From: an uncultured Peptococcaceae bacterium
GTDB taxonomy: Bacteria > Bacillota > Peptococcia > Peptococcales > Peptococcaceae
Reading direction: 5' to 3'
DNA length: 14,490 nucleotides
NCBI GenBank assembly: GCA_937922955.1
Contig: CALAKO010000199.1
Span: 1-14,490, forward strand
Made by a program: the position numbers and the translations under genes. Position 1 is the stretch's first letter, and each line of letters opens with the position of its first letter. Below the pieces are notes generated by a model that saw nothing but the letters and a program-made list of their open reading frames with translations, had not been told where the DNA came from and did no database searches. This document shows, in pieces, positions 7,010 to 14,489 of this stretch.

Positions 7010-9786
7010 TGAAAAAATACACCAATTTTGTCGCCATTGATGTTGAAACGACGGGGCTCAGCGACGATTCCGAAATCATCGAGGTTGGGCTGGCGATTGT
7101 TGAAGATGGCGCCGTCGTTCGCACCTGGCAAAGCCTGGTTCGTCCAGAAAAACCCATTCCAAAAGACATCGCCATCATGACCGGCATCAGCAACGAGATG
7201 GTGGCCGATGCGCCAGCGTGGTCCGAGATTGAAGACGAGTTTCTTCAGGTCATCGACGGCCACTGGCTGCTGGCACACAATTACCTCTTCGATAAGGGCC
7301 GAGTGGAATTCCAGCTTGGCCGTTCTCTGCCAAACGACTGGCTCGACTCCCACGACATGGCCAAGCTCTTTCTGCCAACGCTGTCCAGCTACAAGCTCGT
7401 TTCCATCGCCACTCATCTGCACATTCCAGACACGAACCATCATCGCGCTCTGAACGACGCCGTTGTCTGCGCGCAGGTCTTTCTCAAGCTGATGGACGAC
7501 GCCAAACAGCTCGACCCCTTCGTGCTGCACGAAATGGCCGTGACCTACAACGGGCAGCAGGAAAGTCTTTTTGCCAACAGCAGCTGCAGCCTCGGCGACC
7601 TGCTGTTCCGCCTGGCGGAAGCGGCCACCGCGTCCGCACCAGCGCTGGACAGCCTGGATTTTTTTGAACCCTCCTACGCCGATCCGTATGAGATGCCGCG
7701 GCTCCGCTTTGCCAATGCCGAAGCCTTCTTCGCGCAAGACGGCATTCTTGCCAAGATGAAGCCCGACTTTCAATACCGCGCGCCGCAGGTGGACATGCTC
7801 GACTGCATCAAGCAGGCCTTTGCCACCGATAAGCACGCCCTGATTGAAGCCGGCACCGGCACCGGAAAATCTTTCGCCTACCTTGTGCCAGCGTTGCTGT
7901 GGAGCTTTGAGCACGATGCCCGTGTGGTCATCGCCACCGGCACCATCAACCTGCAGGAACAGCTCTTTCACACCGACCTGCCTTTCCTCAAGGAAGCTCT
8001 CGGCCATCCGTTTGCCACGGCCATCGCCAAAGGACGCAGCAATTACCTCTGCCTGCGCCGTTTCAGCGAATACTGCCGCCGCGCCTCCACGGCCTCTGAG
8101 CGGGAACGCGTCTTTGCCGCCTCTCTGGTGCTCTGGCACGCTCAGGACCACAGCGGCGACCGCGAACATCTGAATCTCAATAAGGCCGAAAATCAGTATT
8201 GGCAAAACATCGCCAGTGCGCCGGACACCTGCCTCGGCAGACGCTGCCCATTCTACAACGAATGCTGCTATTTCAACAGCAAGCGCCAGTGCGAACAGGC
8301 GCGTGTCGTCATCACGAACCACTCGCTGCTCTTCCAGGATTTGAAAATTGGCAGCCTGCTGCCGGAATACGACCGCGTCATCATTGACGAGGCGCACCAT
8401 CTGGAAGACGAAGCCACGCACCAATTCACCGACACCGTCGATTTTGAATTGATGCAGAAGCTTTTGAACAATTTCAGCCGAAACGGCGGCTTCCTGGGCC
8501 GTGTCACAGTTGCCCTGGGCAAGGCCGACACGCTGGCCGAAAACAGCACCGAGATTGCCGAACGCGCCAACCGCGCCATGACCGACACGGTCGATGCCGC
8601 CAAAACCATCGGCGGCACCATCACCTTCGCCAACAACATTCCGGAGCTTTCCAACATTGGCGACCTGCGCATCACTGACAAAATCCGCAACAGCGGCTGG
8701 TGGCTCACGCTGGAAGAATCGCTGCGCAAGAGCCATCGCGCCGTGACCACCGCTGTGACCTCGATTCGCCGCCTGCTGAACAGCCTGGATGAAGACGAAA
8801 ACATCGAATCGCTCCTGCGGGAAATGACGCACGCTCACGACCGCCTGGCCGAACAGCGCGACTGGCTGGAACGCTTCATCGCCGGCATCGACGACAGCTT
8901 CGTGTATTGGGCGAAAACCTACAAGAATTTCAGCTACGCCAACCTGCTGCTCAACGCCGCCTACATCGACATCATGCCGCTGGTGCATGAAAAGCTCTTT
9001 GAAGCCAAGAAAACGGCCATCCTGACCTCTGCCACGCTGGCCGTCAACAAAGACCTCAACTACACCGCCAATAAGTTCTTATTGGAACCTGGCGAATATT
9101 TGTCGTCCATCAACGAGTCGCCGTTTGACTATGAGCACCATTCGCTCATCGCCATTCCAAACGACCACAAGGACTATTCAAAGACCAGCGATTTCGAATA
9201 CACGCGCAACGTCATTTCCGACCTGAAAGCGCTGATTCCTGCCGTCGATGGCGACATGCTGGTGCTTTTCACCTCCTACGCGATGCTCAACAAGGTTCAG
9301 CAAGCGCTGAAAGACGAGCCCTCGCTCAATGGCTATCGCATCCTTGCTCATGGCCAGGACGGCAGCCGCTCCAGCCTTCTGGAAGCCTTGCAGGACGGTG
9401 AAAAGACCGTGCTTCTCGGTGCCAACAGTTTCTGGGAAGGCGTCGATGTCAAGGGCGCCAGCCTGCGCACCGTCGTCATTGCCAAGCTGCCGTTCACGCC
9501 GCCAACCATGCCAGTGGAAAGCGCCCGCAACGATTTGCTGAAGAGTCAGGGCAAAAACGCCTTCACCGCCAACAGTCTGCCACAGGCCGTGCTGCGATTC
9601 CGTCAGGGCTGCGGGCGGCTGATTCGCTCCAACAGCGACCGCGGCTGCATCATCATCCTGGACAACCGCGTGCTCACCAAGAGCTACGGCCGCACCTTCC
9701 TCGACTCGCTGCCAAAGCAGCCTGTCTGGACGGACAGCGTCGCCACCCTCGCCGACAAACTGAAAAAATGGCACAATGAACCATAA
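7006..9786 (+). CDS. dinG: DinG-type helicase with N-terminal DnaQ-like 3'-5' exonuclease
   Basis: The 926 residues are close to the length of Bacillus DinG. Residues 1-165 form a DEDDh exonuclease: D12-E14 (DVETTG), D96 (HNYLFDKG), and H146 with D151 (HHRALND). The XPD-like helicase follows. It has Walker A AGTGTGKS with K288, and DEAH at 461-464. Four cysteines, C349, C409, C414 and C420, keep the E. coli DinG [4Fe-4S] spacing (x4, x5 in the last three). Motif VI, QGCGRLIR (867-874), is present. All three modules look intact, unlike Staphylococcus DinG, which is reported to be exonuclease only. The likely role is unwinding of R-loops, D-loops or forks during repair. ATG 7006 (then ATG 7009) overlaps the ahcY stop, and no good Shine-Dalgarno is seen, so translation is probably coupled to ahcY. 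A strong terminator follows. Confidence 0.94.
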   Translation: MMKKYTNFVAIDVETTGLSDDSEIIEVGLAIVEDGAVVRTWQSLVRPEKPIPKDIAIMTGISNEMVADAPAWSEIEDEFLQVIDGHWLLAHNYLFDKGRVEFQLGRSLPNDWLDSHDMAKLFLPTLSSYKLVSIATHLHIPDTNHHRALNDAVVCAQVFLKLMDDAKQLDPFVLHEMAVTYNGQQESLFANSSCSLGDLLFRLAEAATASAPALDSLDFFEPSYADPYEMPRLRFANAEAFFAQDGILAKMKPDFQYRAPQVDMLDCIKQAFATDKHALIEAGTGTGKSFAYLVPALLWSFEHDARVVIATGTINLQEQLFHTDLPFLKEALGHPFATAIAKGRSNYLCLRRFSEYCRRASTASERERVFAASLVLWHAQDHSGDREHLNLNKAENQYWQNIASAPDTCLGRRCPFYNECCYFNSKRQCEQARVVITNHSLLFQDLKIGSLLPEYDRVIIDEAHHLEDEATHQFTDTVDFELMQKLLNNFSRNGGFLGRVTVALGKADTLAENSTEIAERANRAMTDTVDAAKTIGGTITFANNIPELSNIGDLRITDKIRNSGWWLTLEESLRKSHRAVTTAVTSIRRLLNSLDEDENIESLLREMTHAHDRLAEQRDWLERFIAGIDDSFVYWAKTYKNFSYANLLLNAAYIDIMPLVHEKLFEAKKTAILTSATLAVNKDLNYTANKFLLEPGEYLSSINESPFDYEHHSLIAIPNDHKDYSKTSDFEYTRNVISDLKALIPAVDGDMLVLFTSYAMLNKVQQALKDEPSLNGYRILAHGQDGSRSSLLEALQDGEKTVLLGANSFWEGVDVKGASLRTVVIAKLPFTPPTMPVESARNDLLKSQGKNAFTANSLPQAVLRFRQGCGRLIRSNSDRGCIIILDNRVLTKSYGRTFLDSLPKQPVWTDSVATLADKLKKWHNEP

Positions 9787-9795
9787 AGACCATAA

Positions 9796-9844
9796 AAAGA
9801 AGGCTGCAACGATTGATCGTCGTTGCAGCCTTCTTTATTTTTTT
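9796..9844. terminator. Strong, probably bidirectional intrinsic terminator
   Basis: A perfect 17-bp stem (arms 9796-9812 and 9820-9836, core AAGGCTGCAACGA) with a 7-base loop ends in seven T on the plus strand (9838-9844), so it stops ahcY-dinG. On the minus strand the same hairpin is followed by five T (A-run 9794-9798), so it should also stop the convergent 300-residue gene. The TAA of that gene (9845-9843) lies inside the plus-strand T-run. Confidence 0.93.
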
Positions 9845-10745
9845 AGTTTGCTGGCTTGAATTGCAGCAGGTTGTTTTTATCGTCCTGTTTGTGACGAATG
9901 TCTTCTTCTGGCAGAATCATGCCAACGAGCATGCCGCTGACATCGAGGTAACGGCCTTTTTTCAGGTTCTTCAGTGCAGACAGGTACACTGGAGCGATGA
10001 CGTGCAGATCCTGGCCTTCGCAGTCGACAACAATGTCGTACAGGCTGGTCATAGCGCCGGTTTCCACCTTTTCAAAGGATTTGATTTTGAAAATGCCCTG
10101 GCTGAAGGTGAATGGCATGATGCGATAGTCCTGAACCAGCATCTGAAGCATTTTTTCAAATTCAGCGTCGCGATTTTCCTTATCTTCTGCCACCATTGCA
10201 GAATAAATCAGACCGGTTGGCAGGAAATCGCCGATTTCTGGAAGATCCGCATTCTTTTTCTTGTTGTTGTAATCTTTTTTGGTGTTGATGATGTCCACAT
10301 CGAACGCGTACATGTTGATGTTGGCCGCAATGGTTTCACCAGCAGCCACGTTGCGCAGGTCGTTCTTATTGGCTGTTTCCAGCAGGACTGGCACCAGTTT
10401 TTCACCAAGCTTCCAGGTAACAGGAAGAACGGTGTCAAAACGATCGTCTTCAGAAGAAATGTAGTTGTCCAGATCTTGTTCCAGAGCGATCACGCTGTCA
10501 CTGGCACGGCCGGAATCGTAGTGCACATCAACGCGCCAAATCCCGTCTTCCATGTTTTCGTCTTTCGTTTCTAAATAATGGAAAAAATGCAGATGACGGT
10601 TTTCATCATAATAATGGGTGATCATGCCGTTGCCGGTTTCTTTTGCATCGCCACGCTGCAAAATGTACCACTGCATCATTTCTTCCAATTCATCATGATT
10701 GAAACAGGTCATCTGTAAATTCATTAATTCTTTCAAAAAAGCCAT
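9843..10745 (-). CDS. Protein of unknown function (300 residues, acidic, soluble)
   Basis: I do not recognise this protein. It has no signal peptide or membrane segment and is acidic overall, so it is probably cytoplasmic. The N-terminal part (about 1-110) is rich in His, Tyr and Trp (ITHYYDENRHLHFFHYLE, WRVDVHYDSG) and looks like alternating beta strands. Next comes a short charged Lys/Asn linker (156-166, KKDYNNKKKNA), then a helix near 184-206. A C-terminal stretch, DLHVIAPVYLSALKNLKKGRYLDVSGMLVG (246-275), has the feel of an OB-like beta barrel, but this is only an impression. ATG 10745 has GGAGG at 10756-10760, 10 bases upstream. The gene is single, with its own promoter and terminator, which argues that it is real and separately controlled. 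Codon use resembles its neighbours, with no sign of recent transfer. Confidence 0.85.
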   Translation of the reverse strand: MAFLKELMNLQMTCFNHDELEEMMQWYILQRGDAKETGNGMITHYYDENRHLHFFHYLETKDENMEDGIWRVDVHYDSGRASDSVIALEQDLDNYISSEDDRFDTVLPVTWKLGEKLVPVLLETANKNDLRNVAAGETIAANINMYAFDVDIINTKKDYNNKKKNADLPEIGDFLPTGLIYSAMVAEDKENRDAEFEKMLQMLVQDYRIMPFTFSQGIFKIKSFEKVETGAMTSLYDIVVDCEGQDLHVIAPVYLSALKNLKKGRYLDVSGMLVGMILPEEDIRHKQDDKNNLLQFKPAN

Positions 10746-10779
10746 GAATGTGCTTCCTCCTTATACTCATCTATGCATC

Positions 10780-10809
10780 ATAGTAGCATTAAAAGGTTCT
10801 CTCTATCAA
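10780..10809 (-). promoter_or_regulatory. Predicted promoter of the 300-residue unknown gene
   Basis: On the minus strand TTGATA (10809-10804) is followed after 18 bases by TACTAT (10785-10780), which has a TGC just before it (extended -10). An overlapping TATGAT is an alternative -10. The start would be near 10772, giving a leader of about 27 bases that contains the GGAGG site. Predicted by eye. Confidence 0.5.
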
Positions 10810-10913
10810 CCATTTTTCTAAAAAATATTAACAATTTTTCTGCACCAGCCCGCCCGATAAACAAAGGCTTTGCAAGGCATCGTGTTTTCGTCCCTGGCAG
10901 GCGCGTTCTCATA

Positions 10914-10957
10914 GAAAAACAGCCTCACTATCGTCTCGCAGAGCCGACAATGAGGCT
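10914..10957 (-). terminator. Intrinsic terminator of rluB-glcD-glcF
   Basis: On the minus strand, 16 bases after the glcF stop, AGCCTCATTGTCG pairs with CGATAGTGAGGCT (13 pairs with two G-U wobbles). The loop has its own CTC/GAG pairing. Five T follow (plus-strand A-run 10915-10919). This separates the operon from the unknown gene downstream on the same strand. Confidence 0.85.
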
Positions 10958-10973
10958 ATTGATTGAAAAGAAA

Positions 10974-12299
10974 TTACTTATTCGTCAAGGTCTTCATGCG
11001 ACCAATGCGATCCATGCGTTCGGATTCATCATAGGCTTCGGAAAGGACCTCAACGGTGTGCTTCACCTTGCAATGACCGCCAAAACGCTTCTGACCATCG
11101 GTCAGCTGCATGATGCAGGAGCCGCAGCCGGTGACAATAATGTCTGCCCCGGTGTTTTCAACGTCTTTGCATTTTTCATGCTGAATGTCCATGGAAAGGT
11201 CATAATGGGTCAGGCTGAAGGAGCCGGCAGAGCCGCAGCAACGGTTTGGCTTGCTCATTTCACGGAATTCAACGTCTGGCAGAGCGTTGAGAATCTGACG
11301 AGGTTCCTGGTAAACGCCCATGCCGCGACGCAGATGGCAAGGGTCGTGATAGGTGACAACCTGACGTGCGGTATGAAGTTCCGACACATCGGCTTTGACG
11401 ACGTTCATCAGGAAGTCGCTCCAGTCGATGACTTTCGCAGCCACTTGTTTTGCGTCGGCATAAGAGCTGGTGTCTTCGAGCAATTCTGGATAATGTTCCT
11501 TGAAAGAAAGGGCGCAGGAACCGCAGACAAAGACGATGTAGTCCACGTCTAAGTTCTTGAACAGTTTCACATGATCCATTGCCATTTCCTTGGCGGTTTT
11601 CTGATCGCCATGAGCGAGCATAGGCATGCCGCAGCAATGCTGTTTTTTAGGAACAACGACTTCGACATTGTTGCGCTTCATAACGTTCATGAAAGAACGG
11701 GCAATGTTTGGATACATGTAGTTGGAGGTACAGCCGGTGAAGAAGGCCACCTTGTATTTCACTGGGCCGATTGGCTTGTTGTCTTCTGGAACGGTCATGC
11801 GGAATGGCTTGTTGGCCAATTCAGGAATGACACGGCGCATGTCCAGACCGAATGGGAAACGTGGGGTGTAGCCGCCGGTTTCTTTTTCTTTTTTGAAGAC
11901 GGTGCCCTGGAAGTTCCCACCGAGACGCATCCCGGTGTCCATGAGTTTTGGATGATCCACCACATTGAAGATGACTTTCTTCAATGGATGCAGGCCTTCT
12001 TTACGAACCAGTTCGGAACGTGCAGCGAGCACGATTTTATCAATTTCAACACCGCAAGGGCAGATTTCAACGCAAGCTTTGCAGGTCAAGCAAAGATGAA
12101 GGTTGTGTTCCAGCCCTGGGGTGCTTGGATCGACAAGCCCTTTCAGCAAAGCGTCAACGAGCTTGATCTTACCGCGGGCAACGGTGCCTTCTCTGTGCGT
12201 CTGGAGATAAATTGGGCAGACTTCCTGGCAGTTGCCGCAGGACATACATTTTGCGACTTCTTCACGCGCGAAGTCCATTGTTTCAAAAGGTGCACTCAT
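10974..12299 (-). CDS. glcF: Glycolate/D-lactate oxidase-type iron-sulfur subunit
   Basis: This is the electron-transfer partner of the FAD subunit encoded just upstream. The 441 residues begin with two ferredoxin-type [4Fe-4S] motifs: CMSCGNCQEVCP (C18, C21, C24, C28) and CLTCKACVEICP (C70, C73, C76, C80). Two cysteine-rich CCG domains follow, seen as FFTGCTSN, HCCGMPM, DPCHLRRG and RCCGSAGSF. This is the GlcF/LutA-like layout. No membrane anchor is evident, so electrons probably leave to a soluble acceptor or a quinone-linked partner that the window does not show. ATG 12299 is 3 bases after the glcD stop, and a G-rich site overlaps the end of glcD. Glycolate, D-lactate and D-2-hydroxyglutarate enzymes look alike, so the substrate is open. 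Confidence 0.92.
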   Translation of the reverse strand: MSAPFETMDFAREEVAKCMSCGNCQEVCPIYLQTHREGTVARGKIKLVDALLKGLVDPSTPGLEHNLHLCLTCKACVEICPCGVEIDKIVLAARSELVRKEGLHPLKKVIFNVVDHPKLMDTGMRLGGNFQGTVFKKEKETGGYTPRFPFGLDMRRVIPELANKPFRMTVPEDNKPIGPVKYKVAFFTGCTSNYMYPNIARSFMNVMKRNNVEVVVPKKQHCCGMPMLAHGDQKTAKEMAMDHVKLFKNLDVDYIVFVCGSCALSFKEHYPELLEDTSSYADAKQVAAKVIDWSDFLMNVVKADVSELHTARQVVTYHDPCHLRRGMGVYQEPRQILNALPDVEFREMSKPNRCCGSAGSFSLTHYDLSMDIQHEKCKDVENTGADIIVTGCGSCIMQLTDGQKRFGGHCKVKHTVEVLSEAYDESERMDRIGRMKTLTNK

Positions 12300-12302
12300 T
12301 CC

Positions 12303-13697
12303 TTATTCCCCCTTAAAGAAGAAATGGTCAGGATTGAACATGTAATCCGGATCGAATGCTTCCTTCACACGACGAATCACTTCCATGCCAGCAGCACCGA
12401 ACTGATCTTCCATGAAGCGTGCCTTTGCAATGCCAATGCCGTGTTCGCCGCTCAAAGTGCCGCCCAGTTCCAAAGCGGATGCGAAGATTTCGTCAACCGC
12501 TTCACGAACGCGTTTCATTTCTTCTTCATCGCGTGCATCGGTGAGGATGGTTGGGTGCAGGTTGCCGTCGCCAGCGTGGCCGAAGGTCCCAATCTGAAGG
12601 TTGTACTTTTCAGCGATTTCTTCAAAGCGAGCGAGCATATCTGGAATACGGCTTCTTGGAACGGTTGCGTCTTCGAGAACCGTGGTAGGTTTTACACGTG
12701 CGAGAGCTGGCAGAGCAGCGCGGCGAGCGGTCATCAGATCGTCGGCTTCCTTGGCATCTTTAGCCAGCTTGATGTCGCGGCAGTCGTTCTTCTTGCACTG
12801 TTCAACGACTTTCTGAGCTTCCAGTTCAACTTCGGCTTCCACGTTGCCGTCGACCTGCATCAGAAGCATAACTTTTGCATCGGTAGGCAGACCAATGTGA
12901 ATGTATTCTTCAACCACTTGCAGGGTTACCTGGTCGAGCAGTTCCATGGTTGCAGGAACAACTTTTTCAGCGATGATGCCGCTGATGGTGTAACCAGCAT
13001 CCTTCAAAGAATTGAAGGTCGCGGTCATGGTCTTGGAGTACTGTGGCTTAGCAATCAGCTTAACGAGGATTTCGGTGATGATACCGAGGGTGCCTTCTGC
13101 CCCGCAGACAAGCTTGGTCAGGTCATAGCCGGCAACATTCTTAACGCTCTTGCCGCCGAAAGTAACGACTTCGCCGTTAGCGAGAACCATGCGAACACCC
13201 ATGACATAGTCTTTGGTAACGCCATATTTCAAGCCGCGAAGGCCGCCAGAGGATTCGCTGACAGAACCACCCATGGTCGCTGTTTTAACAGTACCTGGAT
13301 CTGGTGGATAGATGAGGCCGTATGGGCTGACGGCTTCGTTCAGGGAATTGATAACCACACCTGGCTGTACGGTGGCGGTCAGGTTTTCAGGGTCTACTTC
13401 AACAATCTTGTTCATGCGAGTGGTAACGAGAACAATCCCTTTGCGCAGAGGAATGGTGCCACCGGAAAGGTTGGTACCGGAACCACGGGTATAGATGTGA
13501 AGTCCTTCAGCTTTTGCCAGCTTAACAATTTCGACGATTTCCTCTTCGCTTGCAGGCATAACAACCACTTCTGGCAGAACCTGTGGCTGATCTGGTGTGC
13601 CATCGTAAGAATAGGTCAGCAGATCCCCTGCATCGGTGAGAACATGTTCATCCCCAACGATTGATTTGAGTGTTGCCACTACATTTTTGTCTAACAT
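12303..13697 (-). CDS. glcD: FAD-linked 2-hydroxyacid dehydrogenase (GlcD family)
   Basis: The enzyme oxidises a 2-hydroxyacid such as glycolate or D-lactate to the 2-oxoacid and passes electrons to GlcF. The 464 residues have the VAO/PCMH FAD-binding domain, with TRGSGTNLSGGTIPLRKG, PPDPGTVKTATMGGSVSESSGG and CGAEGTLGIITE. The GlcD/D-LDH substrate domain has FGHAGDGNLHPTI and LSGEHGIGIAKARFM (histidines that may bind metal), and it ends FNPDHFFFKGE. Start ATG 13697 is set by GGAGG 6 bases upstream; the frame is open back to 13757, but that would overlap rluB by 50 bases and add a non-family hydrophobic stretch. GlcE is absent, so this is the two-subunit GlcD-GlcF type of Bacillota. In fermenters this pair often serves D-lactate use, sometimes with EtfAB, which is not in view. 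Confidence 0.94.
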   Translation of the reverse strand: MLDKNVVATLKSIVGDEHVLTDAGDLLTYSYDGTPDQPQVLPEVVVMPASEEEIVEIVKLAKAEGLHIYTRGSGTNLSGGTIPLRKGIVLVTTRMNKIVEVDPENLTATVQPGVVINSLNEAVSPYGLIYPPDPGTVKTATMGGSVSESSGGLRGLKYGVTKDYVMGVRMVLANGEVVTFGGKSVKNVAGYDLTKLVCGAEGTLGIITEILVKLIAKPQYSKTMTATFNSLKDAGYTISGIIAEKVVPATMELLDQVTLQVVEEYIHIGLPTDAKVMLLMQVDGNVEAEVELEAQKVVEQCKKNDCRDIKLAKDAKEADDLMTARRAALPALARVKPTTVLEDATVPRSRIPDMLARFEEIAEKYNLQIGTFGHAGDGNLHPTILTDARDEEEMKRVREAVDEIFASALELGGTLSGEHGIGIAKARFMEDQFGAAGMEVIRRVKEAFDPDYMFNPDHFFFKGE

Positions 13698-13703
13698 TGT
13701 CTT

Positions 13704-13710
13704 CCTCCTA
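13704..13710 (-). promoter_or_regulatory. glcD ribosome binding site overlapping the rluB stop
   Basis: On the minus strand TAGGAGG combines the rluB stop codon TAG with the GGAGG that precedes the glcD ATG at 13697. It fixes the glcD start and suggests that ribosomes ending rluB may restart on glcD. Confidence 0.75.
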
Positions 13711-14463
13711 AATACGTTTATTAAGATAATCACTTCTAGAAAGTTGAACACGATCAAAAAGCCGCCCCAATTCGGCTTCTGTCAGCGGACGATACTGACC
13801 AAGATCAACGTGTGTCAAAGCGATCTGATCAATGGCAATACGTCTTAATTTAAGGCATGGAAAACCCACGGCGTCCAACATGCGCCGAACTTGACGTTTT
13901 TTTCCTTCGTGAATGATCAATTCAACGACGGAATTTTTTCCTTGTTTTTTCAAAAAGCGGGCTTTTGCCGGCGCCGTCTTTCCTGTATCGAGTTCAACAC
14001 CCTCTGAAAGTGTTTGTAAGGCTTTTGGAGTAATAACCCCTTGCACCGTTGCAATATATGTCTTTTTAATATTGTATTTTGGATGCGTCAGCCGATACGC
14101 CAATTCGCCATGATTGGTCAAAATCAACAGCCCTTCGGTATCCATATCCAATCGACCAACCGGCAGGACATGGCCCCGAAGTTCGGGACAGCAGTCAAAA
14201 ATGGTCGGACGATTTTGTGGATCGGTCGTGGTCGTCAAATAGCCCGTTGGCTTATTGAACATGTAGAACAAGAACTCGTCCTGCACGGCAATTTTTTTGC
14301 CATCGACAGCAACCACATCAACCCCAGGCTCCACTTTTGTGCCAAGCTCGCGCACCGTTTCTCCATTGACGGTCACACGACCCTTGACAATCATGTCTTC
14401 ACTTTGGCGGCGTGAAGCAATGCCACAATCAGCCATATATTTTTGCAATCGAATTTGGGTCAT
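13708..14463 (-). CDS. rluB: 23S rRNA pseudouridine synthase, RluB/RsuA family
   Basis: The protein converts a uridine in ribosomal RNA to pseudouridine; in the RluB branch the target is in helix 80-90 region of 23S rRNA near the peptidyl-transferase centre. The 251 residues start with an S4 RNA-binding domain (about 1-60: RLQKYMADCGIASRRQSEDMI is its hallmark region). The catalytic domain has FNKPTGYLTTTTDP and the catalytic aspartate D106 in PVGRLDMDTEGLLILTN. Near the C-terminus EGKKRQVRRMLDAVG and LRRIAI complete the family pattern. ATG 14463 has GGAGG 6 bases upstream, and a TATAAT box lies at the window edge. It is the first gene ahead of glcD with a 10-base gap. RluB and RsuA cannot be separated with certainty by eye. 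Confidence 0.93.
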   Translation of the reverse strand: MTQIRLQKYMADCGIASRRQSEDMIVKGRVTVNGETVRELGTKVEPGVDVVAVDGKKIAVQDEFLFYMFNKPTGYLTTTTDPQNRPTIFDCCPELRGHVLPVGRLDMDTEGLLILTNHGELAYRLTHPKYNIKKTYIATVQGVITPKALQTLSEGVELDTGKTAPAKARFLKKQGKNSVVELIIHEGKKRQVRRMLDAVGFPCLKLRRIAIDQIALTHVDLGQYRPLTEAELGRLFDRVQLSRSDYLNKRI

Positions 14464-14483
14464 TATTTTCCTCCTCGTTAGTC

Positions 14484-14489
14484 ATTATA
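14484..14489 (-). promoter_or_regulatory. -10 box of the rluB-glcD-glcF promoter
   Basis: A perfect TATAAT reads on the minus strand at the right edge. A start near 14477 would give a leader of about 14 bases. The -35 box lies outside the window, so this is only half a promoter. Confidence 0.5.

Noticed and set aside
6952..8988. 678-codon open frame on the minus strand opposite dinG
   Set aside because: It is codon-aligned with dinG, rich in Gly, Val and Phe without domain motifs, and has no convincing ribosome binding site.
11571..13664. 697-codon open frame on the plus strand opposite glcF and glcD
   Set aside because: It is in exact codon register with both minus-strand genes, its translation is abnormally rich in Phe, His, Asn and Trp with no motif, and the opposite strand encodes two clear enzymes.
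13698..13757. Upstream start giving a 484-residue GlcD with a hydrophobic N-terminus
   Set aside because: It would overlap rluB by 50 bases and bypass the strong GGAGG placed for ATG 13697; the added residues are the shadow of the rluB C-terminus.
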